From positions 1,054,001-1,118,000 of the forward strand of contig NZ_CP040889.1 of NCBI RefSeq assembly GCF_006171285.1: 64,000 nt of DNA, read 5' to 3'. The notes below the pieces were generated by a model that did no database searches, was not told the origin of the DNA, and was given only the letters and a program-made list of their open reading frames with translations. The translations under genes and the position numbers were made by a program. Of the stretch, positions 9,676 through 20,037 are shown piece after piece (the stretch's first letter is position 1; each line of letters starts with the position of its first letter). The stretch is from Leclercia adecarboxylata (GTDB lineage: Bacteria > Pseudomonadota > Gammaproteobacteria > Enterobacterales > Enterobacteriaceae).

Positions 9676-10773
9676 TCAGCCGCTAAACACGTTGCCCGCG
9701 CCTGCTGCGGATTTCAGCACCCATACGCGTCCGTAATGGTTATACCAGCCTGCACGGTGGCCGGCATCGGCACCAATGCCCTGATAAATATCGAAGTGCT
9801 GGCCTTTAATCGCGCCGCCAACGTCCAGCGCCACCATCAGACGCAGCTCGTACTGGCCGCTGAACTTGCCTTCATTATTCAGCAACGGGACTTCGGCCAG
9901 CAGCGTGGTGCCCGGCGGGATCACCGTCTTGTCTGAAGCCACCGACGCACGGCCAATCAGCGGTACCGCGCTGGCCCCTTTCACCGGCGCAAAGTTTTGC
10001 GGTTTAAAGAAGACAAACGACGGGTTCTGCTCCAGCAGCTCGCGCACCTCATATTCGCTGTGCTTCTCGCCCCACTCGCGGATCGCCTGCATCGACATAT
10101 CTTCGCGTTTCACTTCCCCGCGATCGATCAGCACCTTACCGATACTGCGATACGCATGGCCGTTCTTGCCGGAGTAGCTAAAGAAGTTAAGCGGGCTGCC
10201 GTCACCAAAATCGATATAGCCGCTGCCCTGCACGTCCATGATGAAGTTATCCATCAGCGAGTTGCTGTAGGCGAGGACATAGTTGTCGCTCAGCGCACCC
10301 GAGTAGATTTCGGCGCGGGACGGCAGGCGGCCGCGTTTTGGCGGCATGCGGTAGATAGGATACTTGAACTCACCCTGTGCGGTATGGCGCGCCTGCACCA
10401 CCGGGGTGTAGTAGCCGGTAAACTGGACGTTACCGTAGTTGTCGGTGCCTTCCATCTGCCAGGCGTCGATACCGTACTGGCGCATGGTGCGGGTATCGCC
10501 CCCGGCACGTAACCAGTCCTGCACGGCGTTATAGACGGCGTTCTGCGAGCCATACAGCCGCGGCGACGCGGTGCGGATCTGGTTTACCTGCTCCGCGAAG
10601 TCTCCGCCATTAATAGGCGCGCCCACGGCGTCCGGCTGGTTCACTAAAGAGAAAGGCTGGGTCAGTTTCCCGTCTTTATATTGCTGACCGCGATCGGTCG
10701 GTTTGGAGGAACAGGCAGCCAGAATAGCTACCATCGCGCCCGTCATCAGATACTTCGCCCAATGTCCTTTCAT
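9676..10773 (-). CDS. mltA: Membrane-bound lytic murein transglycosylase A
   Basis: Outer-membrane lipoprotein that cleaves peptidoglycan glycan strands to 1,6-anhydromuropeptides. With the MKGHWAKYL start it has 365 residues, the E. coli length. The signal peptide ends in the lipobox LAAC at about residue 20. The MltA domain (GYYTPVVQARH, MDVQGSGYIDFGDG) is followed by the 3D domain with FDIYQGIGADAGHRAGWYNHYGRVWVL near the C-terminus, which carries the catalytic aspartate. A start three codons upstream (MGY) is possible but adds nothing known. Confidence 0.95.
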   Translation of the reverse strand: MKGHWAKYLMTGAMVAILAACSSKPTDRGQQYKDGKLTQPFSLVNQPDAVGAPINGGDFAEQVNQIRTASPRLYGSQNAVYNAVQDWLRAGGDTRTMRQYGIDAWQMEGTDNYGNVQFTGYYTPVVQARHTAQGEFKYPIYRMPPKRGRLPSRAEIYSGALSDNYVLAYSNSLMDNFIMDVQGSGYIDFGDGSPLNFFSYSGKNGHAYRSIGKVLIDRGEVKREDMSMQAIREWGEKHSEYEVRELLEQNPSFVFFKPQNFAPVKGASAVPLIGRASVASDKTVIPPGTTLLAEVPLLNNEGKFSGQYELRLMVALDVGGAIKGQHFDIYQGIGADAGHRAGWYNHYGRVWVLKSAAGAGNVFSG

Positions 10774-10939
10774 ATATCCCATCTATAAGTTGCCCGATTC
10801 TGCGCAACGAAGATAACAAACCGGCAGGGGTATTGAAATGCGATTACCTTCCCCCACGCAAATTTTGCGCAAAAAACAGTCTAACTGTCGTTATTGCGGG
10901 CAACACAACGCCTAATTTGGTGATTTTTACGAAAAAGGG

Positions 10940-10967
10940 TTGCAACAAAAAGTCAGCAGAGTATAGT
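10940..10967 (+). promoter_or_regulatory. Promoter of the initiator tRNA operon
   Basis: TTGCAA and TATAGT are separated by 16 bp, with a GC-rich GCGC discriminator just after the -10. This is the pattern of stringently controlled stable RNA promoters, and the first tRNA starts 13 bp after the -10. Confidence 0.75.
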
Positions 10968-10980
10968 GCGCTTCCACGGA

Positions 10981-11057
<77 letters not shown>

Positions 11058-11100
11058 ATTAAAATTTGATGAAGTATCTTCTGCAAAGCAGAAAGACGGA

Positions 11101-11177
<77 letters not shown>

Positions 11178-11210
11178 ATCAAATTTAAAGAAGTACAAGC
11201 AGTACGGTGC

Positions 11211-11287
<77 letters not shown>

Positions 11288-11304
11288 ACACTTCTAAAAA
11301 CAAT

Positions 11305-11334
11305 AAACACCCTTTCGGGTGTTTTTTTGTTTTT
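11305..11334 (+). terminator. Intrinsic terminator of the tRNA operon
   Basis: AAACACCC and GGGTGTTT form an 8-bp stem with a TTTC loop, followed by a run of T residues broken once by G. It lies 17 bp after the third tRNA. Confidence 0.9.
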
Positions 11335-11349
11335 GTCGCCAGCCCACCC

Positions 11350-11380
11350 GTAGGCCCGCGCAAGCGCAGCGCCGCCGGGC
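11350..11380. repeat. REP element between the tRNA operon and amiC
   Basis: A single REP-like palindrome (TAGGCCCGCGCAAGCGCAGC followed by GCCGCCGGGC) lies between the tRNA terminator and the convergent end of amiC. Its sequence is related to the repeats at 3862, 35898 and 55478. Confidence 0.75.
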
Positions 11381-11390
11381 TATGGTGAGG

Positions 11391-12644
11391 TTATCCGCGT
11401 CTTGCCAGCGTCGCCCCATCCGAGAAGTAAGCCTTAATCCCTGACAGTATCGACTCTGCCACTTCCTGCTGGAACTTCGCCGTCTTGAGTTTGCGCTCCT
11501 CTTCCACGTTACTGATAAACGCGGTTTCCACCAGAATCGACGGAATATCCGGCGCTTTTAACACCGCAAAACCGGCCTGCTCAACGCTGTTCTTATGCAG
11601 CTTGTTCACATTGCCGAGCTTACCCAACACCGCTTTGCCAAACTTCAGACTGTCGGTAATGGTCAGCGACTGCACCATATCGAACATGGTGTGGTCGACG
11701 TAGCGATCCCCGCTCTTTCCCACCCCACCGATAAGGTCGGAGGCGTTCTGGGTATCAGCAAGATAGCGTGCGGCGGTACTGGTCGCCCCTTTTGTGGAGA
11801 GGGCAAACACCGATGAACCGCTCGGCTGACGACTGGTAAAGGCGTCCGCATGAATGGAGACGAACAGATCCGCGCGCTGCTTTTGCGCCTTCGCGACCCG
11901 CACCTTCAGTGGAATAAAGACATCTTCGTTACGCGTCATGTACGCGCGCATATTGCCTTCCCGGTCGATCAGGGCCTTCAGGCGACGGGCGATCTGCAGC
12001 ACCACGTCTTTTTCCCGCGTCCGGTATTTGCCTACCGCGCCGGAGTCCTCTCCGCCGTGCCCAGGATCGAGCATGATCACAATCGGGCGATCGCGCCCGG
12101 CTTTGCCCGGCTGCGGGCCGCTTTGCGCTGGCGGCACCTGTTTTTCGAGATCGCCTTTATTGTAATCTTCCAGCAGGGCCAGCAACGGATCCTGAATATC
12201 GGTCGCGTTGGCAGGATAGAGATCCATCACCAGACGCTCTTTAAAGCCCGCCACCGGTGCCAGGGCAAACAGCTGCGGTTTCACGTTCTGCTTAAGTTCA
12301 AACACCATGCGCACGGTTTTCGGATCAAACTGCCCGACCCGCGCGGACTTGATAAAAGGATCGTCGCCGCGGATCTGGGCGCTCATCCCCTTCAGCACCG
12401 AGTTAAGATTTACGCCTTCGATATCCACCACCACCCGTTCCGGGTTGCTCAGAGCGAATTGCTTATAATTCAACACCCGGTTCGACTCGACCGTCACGCG
12501 TGTATAGGTCGACGATGGCCAGACACGCACCGCGATGACCTGACTGACGGCGGCAAGTCCTACCTGACTGACGCTAAGCAACCACATTGCTCCGGCCCCT
12601 TGTAACAGGCGGCGACGACTTAATGCTTTACTGGATCCCGACAT
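11391..12644 (-). CDS. amiC: N-acetylmuramoyl-L-alanine amidase AmiC
   Basis: Periplasmic zinc amidase that splits septal peptidoglycan during daughter-cell separation. With the [18 protein letters not shown] start it has 417 residues, the E. coli length. The signal carries the twin-arginine motif SRRRLL, so export is by Tat. An AMIN domain (about residues 40-150) precedes an Amidase_3 domain with zinc ligands in [15 protein letters not shown] and FVSIHADAF and a final VETAFISN motif with the catalytic glutamate. An in-frame extension to 12719 exists but precedes the Tat signal and is unlikely. It is divergent from argA. Confidence 0.95.
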   Translation of the reverse strand: MSGSSKALSRRRLLQGAGAMWLLSVSQVGLAAVSQVIAVRVWPSSTYTRVTVESNRVLNYKQFALSNPERVVVDIEGVNLNSVLKGMSAQIRGDDPFIKSARVGQFDPKTVRMVFELKQNVKPQLFALAPVAGFKERLVMDLYPANATDIQDPLLALLEDYNKGDLEKQVPPAQSGPQPGKAGRDRPIVIMLDPGHGGEDSGAVGKYRTREKDVVLQIARRLKALIDREGNMRAYMTRNEDVFIPLKVRVAKAQKQRADLFVSIHADAFTSRQPSGSSVFALSTKGATSTAARYLADTQNASDLIGGVGKSGDRYVDHTMFDMVQSLTITDSLKFGKAVLGKLGNVNKLHKNSVEQAGFAVLKAPDIPSILVETAFISNVEEERKLKTAKFQQEVAESILSGIKAYFSDGATLARRG

Positions 12645-12821
12645 GCTTCTCCCGAGCAAAGATATCGAATAACTTTTCATAACGTCCAAATTGACCAAAA
12701 ACTTTAGCGAATGATGCATAACCTGTCATCCATAAAAGGGTAAACAATCATGCGTTAACGATAACTTCGCTGAATCTTTTCTTTGCTTCGCAGGAAATTT
12801 TGGCTTGCGCGCAAGGGCATA

Positions 12822-12860
12822 TTCGAATAAAAATACAAAAATTACGAATAAACATTCATT
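12822..12860 (+). promoter_or_regulatory. Tandem ARG boxes of argA
   Basis: Two 18-bp half-palindromic elements, at 12822-12839 (CGAATAAAAATAC core) and 12843-12860 (CGAATAAACATTCATT core), are spaced exactly 21 bp apart, two helical turns, as is usual for ArgR sites. The second is the closer match to the AATGAATAATTATTCATT consensus. They end 13 bp before the argA start. Confidence 0.75.
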
Positions 12861-12873
12861 GAGGGGTTATGCC

Positions 12874-14205
12874 GTGGTGAAGGAACGTAGAATCGAACTG
12901 GTCCAGGGATTCCGTCATTCTGTTCCCTATATCAACGCCCACCGGGGAAAGACGTTTGTCGTCATGCTGGGTGGCGAAGCCATTGAGCATGAAAATTTCT
13001 CCAGCATAGTCAATGATATAGGCCTGCTGCACAGCCTGGGGATCCGCCTGGTGGTTGTTTATGGCGCCCGCCCGCAGATCGAACAGAATCTGGCCGCGCA
13101 CCATCACGAGCCGATCTACCACAAGCATACCCGCGTTACCGACGCCAAAACGCTGGAGCTGGTTAAGCAGGCAGCCGGTCTGCTGCAGCTGGATATTACC
13201 GCGCGCCTGTCGATGAGCCTCAACAACACCCCGCTGCAAGGGGCGCACATTAACGTGGTCAGCGGTAATTTTATTATCGCCCAGCCGCTTGGCGTGGATG
13301 ACGGTGTGGATTATTGCCACAGCGGACGTATTCGTCGTATTGATGAAGAGGCCATCCATCGCCAGCTCGACGGCGGTGCGATTGTGCTGACCGGCCCGGT
13401 CGCCGTCTCCGTCACCGGCGAAAGCTTCAACCTCACCTCCGAAGAGATAGCCACCCAGCTGGCGATCAAGCTGAAGGCTGAGAAAATGATCGGCTTCTGC
13501 TCCTCTCAGGGGGTGACTAACGAGCTGGGGAATATCGTCTCCGAGCTGTTCCCGAACGAAGCCCAGGCGCGCGTCGACGCGCTCGAGGCGCAGGGTGATT
13601 ATTACTCCGGCACCGTGCGTTTTCTGCGCGGCGCAATCAAAGCCTGCCGCAGCGGCGTGCGCCGCAGCCACCTGATCAGCTATCAGGAAGATGGTGCCCT
13701 GCTGCAGGAGCTGTTCTCTCGCGACGGCATCGGGACGCAGATTGTGATGGAGAGCGCGGAGCAAATTCGTCGCGCCACCATCAACGACATCGGCGGCATT
13801 CTGGAGCTTATCCGCCCGCTGGAGCAGCAGGGGATCCTGGTGCGTCGCTCCCGCGAGCAGCTGGAGATGGAGATCGACAAGTTCACCATTATTCAGCGCG
13901 ATAACCTGACCATCGCCTGTGCGGCGCTCTATCCCTTCCCGGAAGAGAAGATCGGCGAGATGGCCTGCGTGGCGGTGCATCCTGATTACCGCAGCTCGTC
14001 GCGCGGCGAAGTGTTGCTGGAGCGAATTGCTCTCCAGGCACGCCAGATGGGGCTGAGCAAGCTGTTCGTGCTGACCACCCGCAGCATTCACTGGTTCCAG
14101 GAGCGGGGGTTCAGCCCGGTGGACATTGATTCCCTGCCGGAAACCAAGAAAGAGATGTATAACTATCAGCGTCGTTCTAAGGTGCTGATGGCGGATCTGG
14201 GATAA
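12874..14205 (+). CDS. argA: N-acetylglutamate synthase ArgA
   Basis: First enzyme of arginine biosynthesis: acetyl-CoA plus glutamate to N-acetylglutamate, inhibited by arginine. The start is GTG in GTGGTGAAGGAACG, giving 443 residues as in E. coli, with a strong GAGGGG site 7 bp upstream. The N-terminal two thirds is an amino acid kinase-like regulatory domain ([14 protein letters not shown]) and the C-terminal third a GNAT domain with [15 protein letters not shown] for acetyl-CoA binding. Longer in-frame reading begins upstream of the ARG boxes and is rejected. Repression by ArgR is expected from the adjacent boxes. Confidence 0.95.
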   Translation: MVKERRIELVQGFRHSVPYINAHRGKTFVVMLGGEAIEHENFSSIVNDIGLLHSLGIRLVVVYGARPQIEQNLAAHHHEPIYHKHTRVTDAKTLELVKQAAGLLQLDITARLSMSLNNTPLQGAHINVVSGNFIIAQPLGVDDGVDYCHSGRIRRIDEEAIHRQLDGGAIVLTGPVAVSVTGESFNLTSEEIATQLAIKLKAEKMIGFCSSQGVTNELGNIVSELFPNEAQARVDALEAQGDYYSGTVRFLRGAIKACRSGVRRSHLISYQEDGALLQELFSRDGIGTQIVMESAEQIRRATINDIGGILELIRPLEQQGILVRRSREQLEMEIDKFTIIQRDNLTIACAALYPFPEEKIGEMACVAVHPDYRSSSRGEVLLERIALQARQMGLSKLFVLTTRSIHWFQERGFSPVDIDSLPETKKEMYNYQRRSKVLMADLG

Positions 14206-14262
14206 GCTCTTCCCTCTCCCATCAGGTTTAGGGATCACCACAATAAATATTGGCACGGTCTG

Positions 14263-14300
14263 CCCCCTCTCCATTCAGGGAGAGGGCTGGGGTGAGGGGG
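14263..14300. repeat. Palindromic intergenic repeat after argA
   Basis: CCCTCTCC-ATTCA-GGGAGAGGG forms a stem, followed by CTGGGGTGAGGGG. This CCCTCTCC/GGGAGAGGGCTGGGGTGAGGG pattern is a frequent dispersed intergenic element in enterobacteria. It lies 58 bp past the argA stop and could also act as a terminator-like structure. Confidence 0.65.
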
Positions 14301-14674
14301 AACATGCGGCTGTGGTGGTGGTTCCGTTCACTGTATCTTTTGTGCTTCTCTGTCAGCTCCGTCACCCGTGAACGTGCTAAGTGGGCTCGCCGCCGCCCCC
14401 TTAGCAATCCCGGCTCCCGGCAAAGAAAATCGCCGCTTCGCGGTGCACTCAGCTTATTCCCGCAGGCTTTTGGGTCGGGTACCAGCCTGCATCCATGCAG
14501 GCTATACCCTCTCGGCGCGTCCCTGCGCCTCGCCCCGGCCTGCGGTCAACGCTTCGCCGATTTTCAGCCGAACGAGGCAGTCGCTTTAAGTCATTTATTA
14601 TCCTGAAATTATTTCATCGCATCAAACATACGAAAATTACTGGGGATTCTTCAACCCATTGGGAGAAGGAATAA
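14301..14674. other. Gene-free composite repeat-like block between argA and recD
   Basis: About 370 bp without a convincing gene. It is GC-rich in 14370-14590 and holds a 9-bp perfect palindrome AGCCTGCAT-CC-ATGCAGGCT at 14484-14503, followed by AT-rich sequence up to the recD stop. Short reading frames of 73 and 118 codons run through it, encoding arginine/proline/serine-rich peptides such as GKENRRFAVHS. I recall similar peptides being annotated near phage-type cell-division inhibitor-like proteins in related genomes, but this is memory and not proof. The block is not present between argA and recD in E. coli. Confidence 0.4.
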
Positions 14675-16495
14675 TCACAGGGTCTCAAAAATCGCACTCA
14701 GGCCGCTGCGCCGCTCTGTACGGGTGGTGACGGCCTGGGTCAGCACGCCTTCATCTGCATACAGCGACAGCCGCCGACGGGCGCGGGTAATGGCGGTATA
14801 GACCAGCTCGCGGGTGACGACCGGGGAGATCTGGTTAGGTAAAATCAGCGCCGCATGATCGAACTCAGAGCCCTGGGATTTATGCACCGTCATAGCCCAG
14901 GCGGTTTCATGTTCCGGCAGGCGGCTGGGCTGGACCGATTTCACGCTGCCATCGGGCATCTGGAACCAGACGCGCAGCCCCTGGCCGCGATCCAGCGCAA
15001 TGCCAATATCGCCGTTGAACAGCCCCAGCGCGCTGTCGTTGCGTGAGATCATCACCGGCCTTCCCTCATACCAGCGCGAATGCGGCTGGCGACCAATCCG
15101 CCGTTTTTGCGCCAGCACCTGCTCCAGCCTTTCGTTAAGGCCGGCAACGCCAAATGGCCCATCCCGCAAGGCACACAGCAGCTGGAAGCCACCAAATGCA
15201 GCCAGAATGTCTGCTTCGGAGGCCTGCTGCTGCACGCTGTCCAGAAAGTGTTGATACCCCTGCAGGGCATCTTCGAGCATCACCAGATACTCTTCCCCGC
15301 TCTGAAGCTGTTTTTTCTCGATATCACTGAATTTGCCGTCAAATACCGAGCGGATAGCGTGACGATCGCCGCGGTTGACCGCCGCCGCCAGCTGTCCGAT
15401 GCCTGAATCACTGCCGAAACGGTAGCTTTTTTGCAGCAGGCACAGGCTGTCGCGCAGCGCACCCGCCACCGGGCTGACGTTGCCCTCCATCTCGCATCCC
15501 GTCATGCTGGCAAGCTCCCGCGCGCGCTGGACGGTAAATCCGGCGCTGGCCCAGGTACAGATGTCTCCCAGCACCGCGCCCGCTTCGACGGAGGCCAGCT
15601 GATCGCGATCGCCCAGGAAGATCACCCGGGCATGAGGCGGCAGGGCGTCGATCAGGCGGGACATCATCGTCAGGTCGATCATCGAGGCTTCATCCACCAC
15701 CAGCACATCCAGATGCAGCGGATTTCCGGCATGGTAGCGCAGGCGCTGGCTGCCCGGCTGCGCGCCGAGCAGACGGTGCAGCGTGCTCGCTTCCGTCGGG
15801 AATCGCGTACGCTGAGCGTCGGTCAGGGGGAGTTTTTGCAGGGCACCGCCCAGAGATTCGGTCAGGCGCGCGGCGGCTTTACCAGTCGGTGCCGCCAGGC
15901 GAATACGGCATTTCTGCTCCCCCGCCATCTGGATCAACACCGCCAGCAGGCGGGCAACGGTGGTGGTTTTACCCGTACCCGGCCCGCCGGAAATCACCGA
16001 GATGCGCCGCGTTAACGCGACCGCCGCGGCCACCTTTTGCCAGTTGACGGCTTCATCAGAGGTGAACAGCGCGTTCAGGGTACGCTGAACATCGGCGCTG
16101 TCATGAGGCAAAGGCTGGTTGGCTTCGCTAAAGAAGCTGGCCACCGCCCGCTCGTAGCGCCACATCCGGTTGAGATAGAGCCGCTCGCCGGTCAGCACCA
16201 GCGGTGTAGGTTCATCCCCGGTACTCACCGCGCGGGAGCGCAGGAGCGTGGTTTCCCAGTCCAGTTCTTCATCAAACAGGGCAAAGCAGGGCTGTAACGC
16301 GGCGCTTTTCGCCTCGGCCCGCAGTCGCGACAGCGGCAGGCAAACGTGCCCTTCTCCCGTATCACGGCTTAAAACTGCCGCCGCCAGCATTACCGCCGGC
16401 TCGTCGTTTCCGGCCACCATCATCGCGAACTGCACATCCAGACGACGCAGCACACGCTGCTCTACGGCCTCCAGCAAGTGTTCCTGCATCGTCAT
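14675..16495 (-). CDS. recD: Exodeoxyribonuclease V alpha subunit RecD
   Basis: Fast 5'-3' helicase subunit of RecBCD, which processes double-strand ends for recombination and degrades linear foreign DNA. The 606-residue SF1B helicase has Walker [14 protein letters not shown] near residues 168-180, Walker [27 protein letters not shown] and the C-terminal [17 protein letters not shown] motif. The ATG overlaps the end of recB by 4 bases, so expression is coupled. Nothing follows downstream except the block described before argA. Confidence 0.97.
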   Translation of the reverse strand: MTMQEHLLEAVEQRVLRRLDVQFAMMVAGNDEPAVMLAAAVLSRDTGEGHVCLPLSRLRAEAKSAALQPCFALFDEELDWETTLLRSRAVSTGDEPTPLVLTGERLYLNRMWRYERAVASFFSEANQPLPHDSADVQRTLNALFTSDEAVNWQKVAAAVALTRRISVISGGPGTGKTTTVARLLAVLIQMAGEQKCRIRLAAPTGKAAARLTESLGGALQKLPLTDAQRTRFPTEASTLHRLLGAQPGSQRLRYHAGNPLHLDVLVVDEASMIDLTMMSRLIDALPPHARVIFLGDRDQLASVEAGAVLGDICTWASAGFTVQRARELASMTGCEMEGNVSPVAGALRDSLCLLQKSYRFGSDSGIGQLAAAVNRGDRHAIRSVFDGKFSDIEKKQLQSGEEYLVMLEDALQGYQHFLDSVQQQASEADILAAFGGFQLLCALRDGPFGVAGLNERLEQVLAQKRRIGRQPHSRWYEGRPVMISRNDSALGLFNGDIGIALDRGQGLRVWFQMPDGSVKSVQPSRLPEHETAWAMTVHKSQGSEFDHAALILPNQISPVVTRELVYTAITRARRRLSLYADEGVLTQAVTTRTERRSGLSAIFETL

Positions 16496-19400
16496 TGTGT
16501 TAGCTCCTCGTTACTGGCTGAAAACAGGCTATCCATTTGATCAATTAACGCTTCATCCGGGCGGGTGGCAAAGCAACCGGCACCCGGCGAGCTGCCATCC
16601 ACCCCACGTAAAAACAGGTAGATCACCCCACCGAAGTGCTGTTGATAGTCATAGTCGGCAATGCGGTGACGTAAATAACGGTGCAGCGCCAGGGTGTAGA
16701 GCTGGTACTGCAGATCGTAGCGATGGGACTGCATCGCCCTGGCCATGGCCTGCGGGGTGTACGCTTCGCTGTTTTCCCCCAGCCAGTTGGATTTATAGTC
16801 CAGCAGGTAGTAGCGGCCATTGTGGCGGAACACCAGGTCGATAAAGCCTTTCAGCATGCCGCGCACCTGACGAAAATCAAGCGGTGGGCAGCCCTGCGAC
16901 AGGGGATCGTACTCGCGGATCAGGGCATCCAGCGCATCGGCGGTGAGCGGTCCGGCCACGGGCAGATAAAACTCCATCTCAACCTGTTTATCAGCAGCCT
17001 TTAGCTTGCTCAGCGAGATGCCCTCCTCATTGAGCGGTGTCTCAAGCACCTGGGCGATCCAGCGGGTCAACACCGGCTCCCAGTGGGCGTCATAGCCCCC
17101 TTTTTGCAGCATCTCCAGCACCCACTCCGGGGAGACGGGCTGCGTAAAATCGAGCGCTTCAAACAGGCTGTGTAAAAAGGTCCCCGGCGAGGCCCCGCGC
17201 GGGAACTGGTGCGGGGTCAGCTCAGGCTGCTGCGGCACATCGCCGGTGCCCGAGGCATCAACGTCGAGGCGCGGCATCAGATCCTGGGCGATACTGTGCC
17301 CGTTCTGCTGTAACCCGGAGTAGCTGGTAACCCGCCAGTCGTCGAACAGCGAGCGGGCCACCTGCCGCGCCTGCAGATCCGGCGTTACCGGCTCCGGCAT
17401 GTGCCAGCGTGCGGTGTCTGCCACACCCGCAAGCTGCAGCGCGATGTGGTCGTTGCAGAGCGCCTCCAGGCACTGGCGCAGACCGGCGGCGTCTTTCGGC
17501 TCGCCGCGCTGGATCAGACGCCCGAGCGCGCTCAGGTGAAAATCGCTGTCGCCGGATTTTTCACCCCGACGGCGGAACAGCGGCGCCACGCCTAAGCTGC
17601 AGTGCCACACCGAACGGGTTAACGCCACATACAGCAGACGCAGATCTTCCGCCAGCCGCTCGGCCTCGGCCAGCTCCACGCTGTCGTCGGCCTTGCTGAG
17701 GTCGAGCACCGCTTCAAAGGTTTTACGATCGTGATAAAAGGCCTGATCCTGCACCCGGTAATTGGCAATAAAAGGCAACCAGACCAGGGGATACTCCAGC
17801 CCTTTCGATTTGTGAATAGTGACGATTTTGACCAGGTGCTTGTCACTTTCGAGACGCATTTGCTGGCTTGAAGCATTGCTGTTTGGCTCAGCGATGTGCT
17901 GCGCCAGCCAGCGCACCAGGGCGTACTCGCTTTCAAGCTGTGCGCCCGCCTCCTGAAGCAGTTCACTGATGTGCAGAATATCGGTCAGGCGGCGTTCGCC
18001 TCCGGCGGTTGCCAGCATATTTTCAGCGATGTTGCGCTGGGTCATGATGTCGCGCAGCATCGCCATGACGCCCCGCTTCTGCCAGCGTTCACGGTAGCGG
18101 GTAAACTCCTCTACCGCCTCATCCCAGAGGACCTCGCTGTTATTCAGCGTATCGATATCCTGGGCGTTAAGACCGAGCATGGCGCTTGCCAGCGCGCTGC
18201 GCAGAGTGCTTTCACGCTCTGGTGCCAGCACCGCCTGCAGCAGCCAGAGCATCTCCTGGGCTTCCAGCGTTTCAAACACGCTGTCGCGGTTTGAGAGATA
18301 GACCGAAGGAATGCTCAGCAGGGTCAGCGCATCGCGGATCAGCGCCGCCTCCTGGCGGCTGCGCACCAGCACCGTAATGTCCGACGCCTTAACCGGCTGG
18401 GCGTCATCGCCCCGGTGCAGGATCGCTTCGCCGCGCACCCCGGCGCTAAGCCAGTCGCGGATTTGTGCTGCGCAGTGCTGGGCCATAAAGGTCTGGTAAT
18501 CCCCGACGCCGCACCCCTCGCCCTCCATCAGCCAGATGCTCATCGCTGGCTGGAAGTCGCCCTTATACTCGAAACGCAGCGTGGCGTTCCTCGGGGCGGA
18601 TTTGACCGGTAAAAAAGGGATTTCCCGGAACATGAAGGCGTCGTTCATCTGTGAGAAGAGCGTATTCACACTGTCGACCATGCCGGGCGCCGAGCGCCAG
18701 TTGGTGTCCAGCGTGTAGTGCGCGGCCACTTCGCCACGCGCTTTCATATAGGTGAAGATATCCGCCCCACGGAACGCGTAAATCGCCTGTTTCGGGTCGC
18801 CAATCAGCAGCAGTGCAGTATCCGGCTGCTGACGCCAGATGCGGCGGAAAATGCGGTACTGCTGGGGATCGGTATCCTGAAATTCATCGATCATCGCCAC
18901 CGGGAAACGCCCCCGGATAGCGGCGGCCAGCGCCTCGCCATTGTCGCTGTTCAGGGCTTCATCGAGACGGCTGAGCATATCGTCAAAACCGAGTTCGCCG
19001 CGACGGCGTTTTTCGCGCGCTACCGTTTCGCGGATCTCTGCCAGCGCGCGGGTAATCATTAGATCGTTAAGTGTCAGCGGCTCTGCCAGCAGAGTGTCGA
19101 TGGCGACAAACAGCGGGTGTTCAGGCACCTCGCCGCCCGCTTTCGTGCGCTCAGCAAGGAACGACTGGGAGAATTTTTCCAGCGCGTCGGGCAGCTGATA
19201 GCTGTGCTTCTCTTCCTGAGCCCAGGCGGTGATGCGCTCGATATACTTTGCCTGATTGCCGCGGTTAAACTTGCGACGGTCGATGCCGGATCGCTCAATC
19301 ACCGCGTCGATTTCCGCCACGCTGTCAGACCACTGCTGTTTCATGGTGGCAATTAAGCCGACGATTTTCTCATGGCGGGACGCCAGCGTTTCGTCCGCAG

Positions 19401-20037
19401 GCGGAGCCGATTTAATGACCGGGGCTTCCCCCTGCAGATAGCGATCGATGGCCCGCAGCAGCTCCTCCGGGCCTTTCCACAATCCGTGTACCGCTTCGGC
19501 AATGTCGCGTGGCAAGGGATAACAGTGGCGACGCCAGAAGTCGGCGCACGCCTGGTAGCGCAGCTGGGATTCATCTTCGATCAGCTGTTGCTCAAAGAGC
19601 ATGCCGGATTCAAAGGCGTTCAGGCTGAGCATACGCTGGCAGAAGCCGTGGATAGTGAACACCGCGGCCTCATCCATCTGCCGTTCCGCCAGCAGCAGCC
19701 ACTGGGCCGCCTGCTGTTTATCATTAATCTCTTCCAGCAGACTGGCGTACAGCGGGTTATCCGTGCTTTGTCTCAGGCAGGCGATGCGCAGTTCATGAAT
19801 ATTGGAGCGGATACGGCCGCGCAGCTCTTCCGTCGCGGCTTCGGTGAAGGTCACCACCAGCAGCTCTTCCACGCTGAGCGGGCGGCTGAAGGCTGCGCTG
19901 CCGCCCAGTCCGAGCAGCAGTCGCAGATAGAGTGCCGCGATGGTGAAAGTTTTTCCGGTTCCCGCTGAGGCCTCTATCAGTCGCTCCCCCTGTAACGGTA
20001 AACCTAAGGGGTTAAGGGACTCAGCGGTATCGGTCAT
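16492..20037 (-). CDS. recB: Exodeoxyribonuclease V beta subunit RecB
   Basis: 3'-5' helicase and sole nuclease subunit of RecBCD, also needed to load RecA after Chi. The 1181-residue protein has Walker [12 protein letters not shown] near residues 23-33, the UvrD-type motifs [15 protein letters not shown] and LDTNWRS, and [14 protein letters not shown]. The C-terminal nuclease domain carries [11 protein letters not shown] near residue 1080, with the catalytic aspartate and lysine. It overlaps ptrA upstream and recD downstream by 4 bases each. Confidence 0.97.
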   Translation of the reverse strand: MTDTAESLNPLGLPLQGERLIEASAGTGKTFTIAALYLRLLLGLGGSAAFSRPLSVEELLVVTFTEAATEELRGRIRSNIHELRIACLRQSTDNPLYASLLEEINDKQQAAQWLLLAERQMDEAAVFTIHGFCQRMLSLNAFESGMLFEQQLIEDESQLRYQACADFWRRHCYPLPRDIAEAVHGLWKGPEELLRAIDRYLQGEAPVIKSAPPADETLASRHEKIVGLIATMKQQWSDSVAEIDAVIERSGIDRRKFNRGNQAKYIERITAWAQEEKHSYQLPDALEKFSQSFLAERTKAGGEVPEHPLFVAIDTLLAEPLTLNDLMITRALAEIRETVAREKRRRGELGFDDMLSRLDEALNSDNGEALAAAIRGRFPVAMIDEFQDTDPQQYRIFRRIWRQQPDTALLLIGDPKQAIYAFRGADIFTYMKARGEVAAHYTLDTNWRSAPGMVDSVNTLFSQMNDAFMFREIPFLPVKSAPRNATLRFEYKGDFQPAMSIWLMEGEGCGVGDYQTFMAQHCAAQIRDWLSAGVRGEAILHRGDDAQPVKASDITVLVRSRQEAALIRDALTLLSIPSVYLSNRDSVFETLEAQEMLWLLQAVLAPERESTLRSALASAMLGLNAQDIDTLNNSEVLWDEAVEEFTRYRERWQKRGVMAMLRDIMTQRNIAENMLATAGGERRLTDILHISELLQEAGAQLESEYALVRWLAQHIAEPNSNASSQQMRLESDKHLVKIVTIHKSKGLEYPLVWLPFIANYRVQDQAFYHDRKTFEAVLDLSKADDSVELAEAERLAEDLRLLYVALTRSVWHCSLGVAPLFRRRGEKSGDSDFHLSALGRLIQRGEPKDAAGLRQCLEALCNDHIALQLAGVADTARWHMPEPVTPDLQARQVARSLFDDWRVTSYSGLQQNGHSIAQDLMPRLDVDASGTGDVPQQPELTPHQFPRGASPGTFLHSLFEALDFTQPVSPEWVLEMLQKGGYDAHWEPVLTRWIAQVLETPLNEEGISLSKLKAADKQVEMEFYLPVAGPLTADALDALIREYDPLSQGCPPLDFRQVRGMLKGFIDLVFRHNGRYYLLDYKSNWLGENSEAYTPQAMARAMQSHRYDLQYQLYTLALHRYLRHRIADYDYQQHFGGVIYLFLRGVDGSSPGAGCFATRPDEALIDQMDSLFSASNEELTQ

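Noticed and set aside
12856..14274. 472-codon open frame on the minus strand
   Set aside because: Antisense to argA, which shows conserved domains, the right length and ARG boxes.
14250..14606. 118- and 73-codon frames in the argA-recD spacer
   Set aside because: No ribosome site and low-complexity Arg/Pro/Ser content; treated as part of a repeat-like block rather than genes.
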